Assembly (NCBI GenBank): GCA_009760855.2
Contig: WPIO01000023.1
Span: 3,538,501-3,602,500 of the forward strand
Length of the DNA stretch: 64,000 bases
Direction of reading: 5' to 3'
Source of the DNA: Cristatella mucedo
Taxonomy: Eukaryota; Bryozoa; Phylactolaemata; Cristatellidae
This document shows, in pieces, positions 25,401-37,300 of this stretch. The notes under the pieces were generated by a model. That model saw nothing but the letters and a program-made list of their open reading frames with translations, was not told the origin of the DNA and made no database searches. The position numbers and the translations under genes were made by a program. The first letter of the stretch is position 1; each line of letters opens with the position of its first letter.

Positions 25401-28400
25401 TTATTATTATTTTTATTGATGAGGACTCCCGCTATAGCAAGGGTAGCCCTAAACATCATAGAATTTAGGCGTCCTCTTTGATAACTGTTCAATATTTAAA
25501 ATAATAATAAAAATTGCTTCAAAAGCTAGCCATCCCGTTCGATCCCTGTCCCAAGATTAGGGACTGCCTCACATAGTGCCAGACTAAAGATCTTACTAGC
25601 TCCCTGGTTCTGTCTATGCCGGACTGCTGTAATTCGGTTTTGGCAGGGTCACTCCAGAAGAAGCAATTAAGCCTCTGCTGGTGATGAATATGGCTGAAGA
25701 GTTCCCCCTAACCATGTTATTCATGTTTATCAAGCATGATATTACTCATCATTTGATCGCGCTTAAAGACTGTTGGTGACTGAAGCTTTTTCTCTGCAGG
25801 TCCTAGACTGTGTCATTCACTTGACAATCATTTGGCGTTCAGGTGTTCAAGTGCTTGGCTTTGACGAGGAGGTTGTGGGCTCGAGCCCTTCGGCTCGAGA
25901 AGCTCCTGGCTAGAGTTTTAAGTTCATTTAGGGTTCTAAACGAACGACTTACATTTATTTGCTTCTATTTAATAATAATACACTATAAAGCGCCCTCAGA
26001 GAACCCATTCTCTTTCTAGGCACTTTACATTTACTGCAAAGGAAACACGATCGAATGCTGAGTGGTCATCTTTTGATAAACAACATGAATAACATGGTTA
26101 GGGTTGACATGCCTCGTGTGCATGCACAGTGTCAGCATGCACAGTGTGGTTATTGACAGCATGCACAGTGTCAGCACTCATAAGTACATAAAGGACGATA
26201 GTTTCTTTTTCAATGTGGACAAGTCACGAGATGTCGTGACACAAGTCCCGAGTGAGTTCCAGGCTTTGGGAGCATACGAACTAAATGCACGGTATTCAAA
26301 AGATTTGAGGTTTTTACGAGGTATAGGTAAACAGTTAGTTTCCGAAAAGCAGGTGTTACGATGCTTGGCCTGGTGGAGGAGTTAAGCCCTATGTGCAAAG
26401 ACATCTTCTCTAATGCTGCCTACTGTGGCACAAACTTTCCAGCCTTCCTGAGCTACTAAGTACATGCTATATCTAATTCATTTATATAGCGCCCCAAGAG
26501 AACTTAATCTCTATTCAGGCGCTTCACATATGCCTCGGGGCTCGAGCCCACGACCTCAGTCAGACCTTGGTCGGGGTGAGCACTTAACCGCTTGACCAAG
26601 CTACTCACCTCCTCGACTGCCTTCCTGACTTAGCTTTGCTTCTCACTTTCATTTGATTTCATGAGAGGAAGTCTGTTGGCTGCCATGATGGCGCACTAGG
26701 TAAGGCGGTTGCTTCTCACGACCTCGGTCCCGAGGTCGTGGGTTCGAATCCTTCGGTGGGCGATCCTTTATCGCAGCTGCAAGCAGTAGCGATAGCCGTA
26801 AAGGCTCCTCTTTTGCTATACAAAAGAGGCTGTTGAATCAGCTAGTATGTTATTTTGGTGAGCCATGATGGCTCAATGGGTAAGGCGGTTGCTTTTCACG
26901 ATGTCGGTCCCGATGTCATGGATTTAAATCTTGTGGTTGACGATCCTTTATCGCAGCTGCAAGCGGTGGTGAAAGAGGCTGTTGAATCAGCTAGTATTTA
27001 TTTTTTTACTATATATGTGCACCGAAAGATGCTTAGGCTTAGTGTGCTACACTAAACGTTCTCAAATAAAACCCTCGTAGTCATATAGTTACAGATGGAG
27101 GTACATCACATAACAGTGACGTGGTGTTGCACTTCGGTTTCTCATCAAACCTGTGACCACGACCCCGAGCTTGCTGCTTACGGTACCCTCAAGTCTACCC
27201 AAATAATCCCGATGGTTAGGTCCTCTTTCTTGAAAAAATGCGTGAGCCCCTGGTACTAGTTCAAATGATTTAAGGCTTTTATTTGTCCTGTACATGTGCA
27301 TATGCTCATAGCAAGTATGAATTGCCGACTTTGTAGTTTGTCTCTCGTCTTAGGCCGATGGGACGGCATGGATGGCATTCTTCTGTGGCACGATGCTCGA
27401 CATTGCCTTGGAGTTAGCCGAGAATGATCCAGTCTATGCCGACATGGCTAGCAAATTCTTCGAGCACTTCGTCAGCATCGCTGATGCTATCAATCAAATG
27501 GGAGATCACGGTAATGAACTGCAGGATGAATTGTGTCGGCCTGCACATTGCTTTTCAGACCAGTGCAGCCAAGTGGGAGGCCCCTGCAATCTGCATCGTG
27601 CCTCTGTGCAGCTCTGGCTGCAGCCTTGTTGGGAAAAACTGTGATGCGCACTTGTTGCGCTGTATCTCCAAGCAGCCTGGTCAGGGGTGGTTACCGCTGC
27701 ATAACTGCAGTCAAGCATTTATCATTTCTGGCTGTCCATGCGTCTGCGTCCGTGCTTGTGCGCGCGTGCGTGCGCGCAAGTCCGTGTGTCTCCGTGTGTG
27801 TCTGCCAGAAAGTGTGCATGCTCACTCTCTCCACTAACGACAACCTCTGCACAGGGCTGTGGGACGAAGAAGATGGCTTCTACTACGACAGCCTGCGCTA
27901 CGATGATGGGACCACGCACCCGTTGAAAGTTCGCTCCATGGTGGGCCTCGTGCCACTCTTTGCAACTCTGACGATGGAAGAGTCTCGCATGGTGAAGCTT
28001 GGCGACTTCCATAAGCGCACTCAGTGGTTTCTGAAGTATCGCTCTGACCTTGTCAAGAGGGTAAGTGAGCTTCCATCCCCCCACCTTGTTTGCTCCTTCG
28101 TGGGGGACTACGAGATGTTATTTGCATTTTGGTTTGATGCCTAAAACCTTGTTTAATCCTAAATCCTTATTTGGCATAAATTTGCATCGCATTAATCATA
28201 CTGCTTAGAGCACCAGTCGGGATCTTTAAACCTGTTTGATTTTCTTAAAAGCTCGGAATTTTTCAGTGGAACATGTCGTGTTCAAAATAGCCAATAATAT
28301 TCTAATAATAGCAATCGCCCTGGTTAGGTCCTTGAACTGGTTGGTTCATGACCTATTACAGCATTTAATGGGTCGATGTGATTTTTCCTTTGAGCTTTTG

Positions 28401-31400
28401 CTTGCTGACACTGTGCATGCTGCTACTAACCATATTTGCATGCTGACCCTGTGAATTGTCACCTTTAACCATGTTATGCTTGTTGACATTTAGGATGCCA
28501 CCTCCAACCCATTCGATGCTTCCGATTCAGGAAACGTAAAGTTCCAAGAAAGAGATTTAAGTTCTCTGAGAGCCCTATGTCGTTATTATTATTTTTATTA
28601 TTATTATTATGTTACCGGTAATCAACAAAAATAGTCATGAAACGGCATGTAAGCACCGATTGGTATGCATAAGAGGTTTTAATAATGAGCAGTGCCGATC
28701 CGGAAATTAGCAAAGCTGCTGGCATGCCAAGTTTTCAGTGCAGTAGTTTTCTTTTCTCGAAAGTGATTCTTTGAGGGCTTGTGGAAGTTTGTGTAATTTA
28801 GTTACTGATATACTCGAGTTTAGTGCACTTATTGTGCAAGCCCTGGAAGCTGTCATCAATTTTAGACAAGAAATCTACCTGTATCTAAGTCCAGTGCAAA
28901 GGTGCACGTCTGGTCTATGTGAACAACGCCATGCCTAAAAGAGAAGAGACGCTCGATCTTCAATCGAATTAATCTATATAAGCACTGTTGTGACAAATCA
29001 CAATCGGTAATAATAATGCACTTGATAAAGCGCCCTCAGAGAACTCAATCTCTTTCTAGGCGCTTTACATTTGCTGCAACAGGAATCGTAGCTAATTTGA
29101 TTGATTGCTACCTTTCGTGACGCATACATATGTTTGAATTGAATTTCAGATTTCCTTCATGAGTGACATTCCGGAACGAGCAAACCAGATGCCTGGCTCT
29201 ACGTTCTTGCTTGCTATTCCAACAAAAGAACAGCTAATGTCGGTTATGAAGTATGTACTGGACGAGGAGGAGTTCCTTTCACCTTATGGTATCAGGTCAA
29301 TGTCCAAGGTAAGGATGGATTTTGTGATGCTACTATTTGCTGCTTTTTATAATGTTGTCCTAGCGCTGCCACTGCCCTTGTTACTGCTGCTCTGAGCCTG
29401 AGAAGCTCTCTGTCTGGTCTACAAGATCTTAGAAGTCACTCGAATGCTGCTGCAATGATGCGCCCTTGTAGCACGCCTATTTCTCTGCTATCAACCTGTG
29501 GCAGGAAAGGTATTAATTTGTTTCATCTCAATCGGCTGAGATCAGAATGCAGCTACTCCTATCACTTGTCCATCGTGCTCTAGGCAGCAGCCAGATTCTC
29601 ATCGTAGCTGCTGGCCCACTGCGATTGCGGTCCACAAACTTTATATTCACTGTAGGGGCATTCTGTCATTGCAGTTCCACGCCAAGAATCCATTTGTCAT
29701 GCACGTCTCAGGGCAAGAGTATCGAGTCGACTATTTGCCTGGAGAATCTAACAGCTACATGTTTGGTGGCAACAGCAACTGGAGAGGGCCAATATGGCTG
29801 TGCTGTGAGTTAATGCTCGGTCACTCTATTACCCCATAAATAGGGAGCAGGCGCCTGGGCTCAGATGAACCTGATGTATGCAGAAAGCAGTGCACTGCTC
29901 ACAACATTTACAGTGTAGTGATCCGCTGCCCATATGTATGAGCCGCACACGTCCAGTAGTCTTAGCACTACATTTCCTTTCTGATTGTTCTTATGGTAAG
30001 TGATCCTTAAGCAATGAACTCTCAAGAAGCAGTATTTTTGGCGAATTTTTGACAAAAATTGTATCCGGAGGAAAAAATACATGCCGAAGCTATCTCAAAC
30101 TGTCAGCATTCAGCATTCACGTTCTTGTCTGCCAATTGTCTCCTCTATATGTCTGCCATGGCAACGTCAGACTATCGTGTTAGAGGCTGCGTTGCAGATT
30201 ATTAGTGCAAATTCACATGAGTTCGTCAGGAACCAAATGGCTAACCTGGGGGCAAGTGCTTCGGGAGGGATGGGGTTGGGCTTGGTGCCAGGCTGTCCCC
30301 GTGTAGCTTGTAGAGCATTGTGCATCCAATAACCTTAGTGGGCTGCTTAGCATGACGTTTGCACTGTTTAGATCTTAGGGGTCAACGTTGCACTTGCTTG
30401 ATAAGCACAGAAGAAAAGAGGGCCGGGCTAGTACCAATGTATTCCTACTGCGCCACTTTGAGACATCTTATGGTTGGACTTTTAAGCTTAATATAATGAA
30501 TATATTAAGCCTAATATAATTCATTTATATAGCGCCCCAAGAGAACTTAATCTCTATTCAGGCGCTTCACATATGCCTCGGGGCTCGAGCCCACGACCTC
30601 AGTCAGACCTTGGTCGGGGAGAGCACCTTAACCGCTAGACCAAACCAGCTCGGCGCTTGAGCTACTTCGGCCTCGTACTTTGGCTTCAGCACAATCAATA
30701 CCACGTAGTCTAGATTCCCGGTCTCCAAAAAAGCCCTGTCGGCTATGTGTGGTAGCACTCTTGGTGTGAGTAAGCAACATTTTTCGTGAAATGCTACCAC
30801 AACCACGAAGCACGTTCATTCGCACTGTGCTGTTCGCTGTCTCTTGCGATTACTCTGTTCTGCTTTGCCTATTTAGTAGTCCATTACTTTCATCTCAATA
30901 TATGCATTATATTGTGCTCCAATAATTTGATGTGTGACTATTTCGAAGCACCGGCCAGGAGTGGGAATCCTTAAATTCGTTTCTTAAGTCAGCGAGCCAC
31001 TCGTGAGGAAATAATGACTGAACAATGACTATAGTGCGATGTGTACCGGATATTCATTTGCGCGTGGCTGACTATGCAGGCCTGTACTAATCTGTAGTGT
31101 CATTTCCGAAGAAGACAAAGAGTTACCCAGCCGCCTTTTTTAATGCTGGGGCTTTTTTACTTATGGGCGGGGCTAACTGCTTTGGGTGGGCAGCCAAACT
31201 GCTGATTCGAAATTGTCTACGATTGCTTGAGGGATTACTCTTATAAGCCTACGAACTAAGAACCTGCATGAAGATCTCTTTCGATCGTCACTAGCAACTT
31301 TCAACGGTGTTCGTCGGCTATCAATCAGGGGTGAAGGGCGTGCTCCCTAGGCAAGCTCGAACGGCAGCAGTGTGGTTAGGCTTGTGGTAGGACATCACCG

Positions 31401-33271
31401 GTCCATCTTCTATTGAGCCTCAAATTTGGTTCCGAGTAAAAAGAAAAACATAAAAATTATGGCCGCAAATTCAAAGTTTGCTATTTTAGTCTCTCGTTCC
31501 GTACATAAATAAAGCTCGAAGCAATATTAGGCCAATTTCAACTGTTGTTGGTGTGTGTCTATAGGATTGTACGGCGTCTGGTTAATTGTAGTGGGGCATT
31601 GCTATGAAAAAATGTGATAATATTAAGTAGCTTTTATCATCTGTAGAAAAGGACTCTTGTGTGCCTTTTTTCACGTCCAAAAGCAAATATAGACAAGGCA
31701 CTGATCTGTCAGATCGTGTTTCCTTTGCAGCAAACGTAAAGCGCCTAGAAAGAGATTGAGTTCTCTTAGGGCTGGCGCACTAAGCCAGCTGATATGCCCC
31801 TTTTTTATGGGCTTAGTGCAGTGCCATGATTGTCTGACTTGGGCAAGGCCATGGTTCAGCCTTCTCCTTAAAAATAGCAATAATAACAACAACTTTATTT
31901 AGCACCCGATCGAACCTATTCTCTTTTTAGGCTCTTTACATATGCTGAAAAAAGAAGCAGGTCAATTAACACGGTTAGTCACAACATAAGCAGTTTCAGA
32001 ACACGCAGGCACAAAAGGACAGGTCGCTCGGACTGAGCAAAGGCAACGAGCAACAATTAGGTTTTTAGCTTCTTTTTTAATTACGTTCCATCAGGGGATG
32101 ACGCGATGTCAGTCCCTAGAAGGCTATACTCTAATGCACTCTCTTTTGTTCTGAGCGTCTATTGCGCTAGGAGATAGCACGTGCACATCGAGGCACGCTT
32201 GGCACATGCTTCCGAGTTTGGCAAAAGTGAAAGTCTGATTAAGGGTTTGGGCTGCAAGACAAACGAAGTAGCACCTGCATATGCAGGTGATGCAGTGGTG
32301 TGCAAGTACCCTCAGGCCCAATAAAAGATAATTGAACATAGCTAGGACGATAAATTGTAGTGAAGTATAAGAAAAGCAACTCGGCTGTATCATATGGCAG
32401 GAGGAGCTGTAGGGAAAAGAGAATAGTACAAAATTAGGAAGTTTGATTGGCATCACTAGTCCGTCGCTGTATCAAGGGATTGAAGCCTCATTGCCATGTG
32501 GCACACCCCTTTTTTGGGCAAACTGCTGGTTGGTCTGCTTGATCAAGGTAAAGAGGATCGGCTCTCCCTTAACAGATAGACGCAGCCTCCCATTGCATTA
32601 TGCGAATTCCGAAGAGCACTGCGCACCTTTCACCGGCGAAATTCTAACCAGAAGGCTGTCGGCCAGCAAATGTTGCTGACTATAGCAGCTATGAAGGCAG
32701 GACTCTTGGTATTAAACCTGATGTCCAATGTTTTCTAATAAAAGCTAGTAAATTATTCTATCCGAGGTTTGTCTTCAGGCAGCCCGCAAGTAGACATTGC
32801 CCCGCGAAACCATACAACAGCATCCTGAACGTAAAGGCTAGCAGATTTAATAGCCTCGTGTATATAGCGCCAAAGTGAGCATTAAAGGCTTGCATCACCA
32901 CAATTAGCAGTTGGTAAAATCTGCTTCAGGACTCAAATCCATGACCTGGTTCTTGAGGTGGGAGACCCTTTCCCCTGTGCTAAGACCTAGGTTAAAGTAA
33001 CAGTACCTCCACTCCACTGAACTATTTGCTGGTGATTTGTGTGGTCTACATCAAAATGGTCTCTCACTGCATCACAGAAAATAAAAAGGTCGGCTAACGA
33101 TGCGTGCAGCACTTGAATGGCTCGATAAATTTATCGTAGAACCATGCACACGCTGTCTTTGGGTAATATACTCAACTGCCATGTTATTAGATGAATTGGC
33201 ATGAGCAGCTATGATCCAGTGATCAAAATCCAAGTAGCTTTTTGCTACTTTTTGCTTCAAGTTCTAGCTTA

Positions 33272-33304
<33 letters not shown>

Positions 33305-34303
33305 GACATTGAGACAAGCAGCAGAGCATGCTGCATAGCTGACTAACCAGAATGCATGCATACTCCTGTGCCAGCTCAGCTGGCTACGAATGCTATAAGT
33401 GATTGTAGTGACAAACTCACCGCCAAGACCTACAAAAATCAGATTTTGTAAATATGAGAAGTAAAATCTAGCACTTTTTGTCAAGTATCTCAAGCAGACT
33501 CCAATATGAAAAATTAGCTCGTGAAAAACGGCATTAGCTAAACAACAAATGCAATAGAAATTGCTTACTACTAGCTACTGACCATAGCTGGCTGCTGGTT
33601 GGGAGAAAAAAACAACATGGCATTGCGAAAGGACCTTTGATATAACAGCAGCTTAAGAGCTTCAAATTTTCATTCAGTGGGTGTACAAGACAGGTAGCTT
33701 CTATAGAACAGGAGGCTCACACTTTGTCTTAAGTCTTGCTATAGTCAGGCTGATTAAAAGAGCCTGACAAACGAAAAACCAGACAGTTCTGTGTTAGTGA
33801 GAAAACCAGATCTCATAGCCGATAGGAAAGGAGAGAAATTAATAAACTAGTAATCGGACATGACACGATGCTCATTTTTAGGAAGACCAGCACAGGATGG
33901 AAATGGTCCACTTGATTGTCCCACAATTATACTTGTTCTCTTTCGTAAGAGTAAAACCAGTTCAGCACATACTGTGTCATAACAGACAAGCACTTTTTCG
34001 TAGAGAAATCTTTTTCACACAGAAACTCTATGGTAAGTTTCACATACTAATTTCTGGATTTCATGAAAAATGCGATAATGAAACCTAAGTTCTTGATCGG
34101 AAAGACATGTGCATCAAATGGGAAATTACCAGTTGTCAATACAAAAGTCACAATACAAAAGCCGTCTGCACTTTTCGTTTACGAGTCTCGAATTTTACAT
34201 TGAGCAAATGGAGGGAAAGGGGCCAGTTATGAGAACCTATTCATAGCCTCAGCTTAGATCCACACCTACACCGGTATCTGAGCATATACATAAACATACA
34301 TAC

Positions 34304-34344
<41 letters not shown>

Positions 34345-37300
34345 TGTATATACATGTATATATAGCAGCTGAATGTCATGAAGCTAAGGTGCCACTTTTA
34401 CAGGCTCGAGGCCAGGGGGTGGAGCTTTTAGGTGTTTGCAAAGGCATGCTAAGAATGTCACGATGGCTAGGTAGAATGAGTCCAACATTCTCACTGTACC
34501 GGCTGCAGGCAGCCACTAAGGCAGTGGGCAGTTAAGGAAACCGTGAGAACTCGCAACCACTTCCTGCATGCACATTCCACCCAGCATACTAGATCACACA
34601 TTATGGCACGTCGTCAGCAAGCAGCCTCTAACATAGCGCTAGCACATCAGGTATATTGCAAAGCCAATAAATCAAGCCACACAAAGCTAAGCACACGCGT
34701 ACCTAAATCAGCACACAGAGTCTTGGCAAACTCTTCAGGGCTGTTCAACTTTTCGGACATATCCCACTCGAACTGGTCAACAAGTGCAATATTTCCCACG
34801 TGCATGTTGAGCTACATAAAAACAAATACAAAGTCAAGGCAGCAGCTTTGTAGAGGTCGTACAGTCGATTGAGCAGCAGAGGCATTTGTTGCGGTGCTGC
34901 TCCGAGCAAACGATATTGATGCGCATTCTTTGACACTTTGGGGGTTAGCAAGAGTTCTTCTAATAGCATTTACCTTTATGACAACTCTCCGGTCAGTTAC
35001 TTCCTCAGAAGGGTCGTCCACGGGAAACGATTCGACCTGCTCCCTGATGGAGGCAGCGATGGCCGGCACGTAATCGAATGGACTCAGATCCAGATCCTTG
35101 CATAAGATCTCGGCAAACTGCTCAGGTGTCATCATTTGCTCCGCAGTTACATATACAAACCGGCCTCATTAAAGGAGAGCCATAGCAATGTAGCCTGTGA
35201 GGCATCAATACATGCATCCACAAAGCCTACGCTGAGGCTGACAATCGGCGCCAACGTTGATGACAGCTCTAGACAATCCGACGCGGTGGGAAATCGTCTG
35301 CGTTCAGAGTGTACCGTTTTTGTTCCATGTAAAAGTGTCCCTCAGCTTTTGCCCGTCTAACTCCATGTCCAAGCGAATGGGTACCAATATCTCGCGCTGC
35401 TGTGCATTCTCCTTCACAAGCGCTGGATCTGCCTCATAAAAACTGAAAGAAAGAAAAAAGCATCAGTGCAGACCAGACGAAGGTGTTTCTTATGCGCTGG
35501 TTTTGGCTCACTAAAGTGGGCTAGGTCACGTCCTCCTGGTCTTGGGCCAAGCATTGCTCCAAGCAACGAATTGACCAAGGTTTTGTCGCTCACTTTTAGG
35601 TCCCTTCATTCTATTGCTCCGGTCTATCTCTCAGATATACTACCTCATCAGGCCAAGCATCGTACCACCCGCTTTTCGGAATCCAACAGTCTACAAATTC
35701 CTCGTACAAACCTCAAATCCTTTGGAGACCGTGCATTTAGTTCGTATGCTCCCACAGCCTGGAACTCCCTCCCGACCTGCGTCAGAACATCCCCTGACCT
35801 GACCACATTTAAAAGAAACTTAAAAACACCTATTTAGGACAGCATTTAGTGGGTCCCTGTGATTCGTCCTTGATGTGCTTATCCGTGCTGACACTGTGCA
35901 TGCTGCCACTAACCACATTTGCATGCTGACCCAGTGCATGTAACCCCTAACCATGTTATTCATTTTGTTTGTTTTTCAAGCATGATTTTACTTACTATTC
36001 TATTACGTATCACTTTGCAGAAAATGTAAAGCGCCTAGAAAGAGATTAAGTTCTCTGAGGGCGCTTTATCAAGTGCATTATTATTATTATGATTATTACA
36101 TCGTACAAGACTATTGCTAGCGTTTAAAGGTAGGCAGACAGATGCCCAATGTCGTTCGCATTGACAAGCTTTTTAAGGGATTACATCTGCTAAGAGAGCT
36201 TATGCTGCTTGGCGCATTTAGCTCGGTTTCTCGATGAGCTGCTTTCAGTTGGTTTGCGATCTGTCACGCCCCTCCGTTTTAGAATTCGGTGCTGCTGTGT
36301 AGAAATGTTCACATTGGCTACAGCACGCTGCCGCTTTATCCCTTGTTTTTTGACAATTTGCTTATGTTGTTTTCTTTTTTAAGTACACGTTTTTTGTAAT
36401 TGTGTATTATTTCATGCTTGCAAAACTCTTTGCCAGCCCAAAGAAAGTGATGGCACTGAATAGGGCTGCATTTATTTATTTACTCATTTATTAATCAGCA
36501 TAATCTGAATTTATTCTTTTGCTCGTAGAATAATACACCTTCGTTCAAGTACAGTCATGCCTTCTTCTTCTGGAACATTGTTACAAATCTCCCGGTTTCC
36601 TCCCGTGAATTTCTTGTGAATCCATTTCACGAAGAACCATCGGCCCCAGCAATAAAGCTTTCCTTAGATGATTAATAATTCTTGTCCGTGTAGCCTACTA
36701 GTTGTGAGCTGGCAACATGGGCTGTCAGGGATTTTATTCGGTGAATTCCTCACCCAATTTACGATCGCACGCACGCTAGGCGTAACACAAATTTTCCACA
36801 CGTATTTTCTTTCTATTTTCAATGTATTCTTTGATTTCCGTGGGCAGGTGGTCCTTGAGTGGCTTTCTTATTGCAATATCAGCAGTCTGGAGATAGGCAG
36901 TCATTCCTGTGGGAATCTGTATTTGATCTACTCTTCTCTCTTCGATGAAGTTGTTCATATATTTAGCGTGGTGAGTGCTGGCAGAATCTCAGACTAGCAG
37001 ACCTCATTGGCCATCTCGCAAGACAAGTGGCAGCATTAAACTACTTCCATATAAAAAATTTTGCCCTCCTATAGGACTTATTTTGGCGTAGGGCTTATAT
37101 TACGAGCATCCTGAAAAAGCCGTACTAGATTTTATTTTCCACTACGACTTATTATCGTGGAAATGCAGTATCATTCTACAGATAGAATGGGAATAGCACG
37201 GTATTTGTATATGGAAAGACTGCCAATCAGAATGACGTAAAAAATTCATAATCTTTACACAATTCTCGCCTGCTATCACAATGTGTGCCGTTGGAGATAA

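Larger units (their letters stand above)
26390..27120 (+). mobile_element. LINE-B 3' end interrupted by a SINE-B and two SINE-A copies
   Basis: Forward LINE-B pieces lie at about 26395-26465, 26612-26680 and 27015-27118. Together they cover the same ORF end and 3' UTR as the uninterrupted copy at 18440-18690. A reverse SINE-B sits between the first two, and two forward SINE-A copies sit between the last two. The element ends at ggaggtacatcacataac. Confidence 0.8.

Noticed and set aside
27533-28144. 203-codon forward frame running through intron 10 into exon 11
   Set aside because: Only the last part (27855-28060) is coding in the spliced model; the upstream part is TG/CG-rich intron sequence.
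33269-33493. Reading the last SNF5-like exon through into a VCVCV tail
   Set aside because: The extension is translation of the (AC)n microsatellite past a good GT donor at 33363-33362. The exon is taken to end at 33364.
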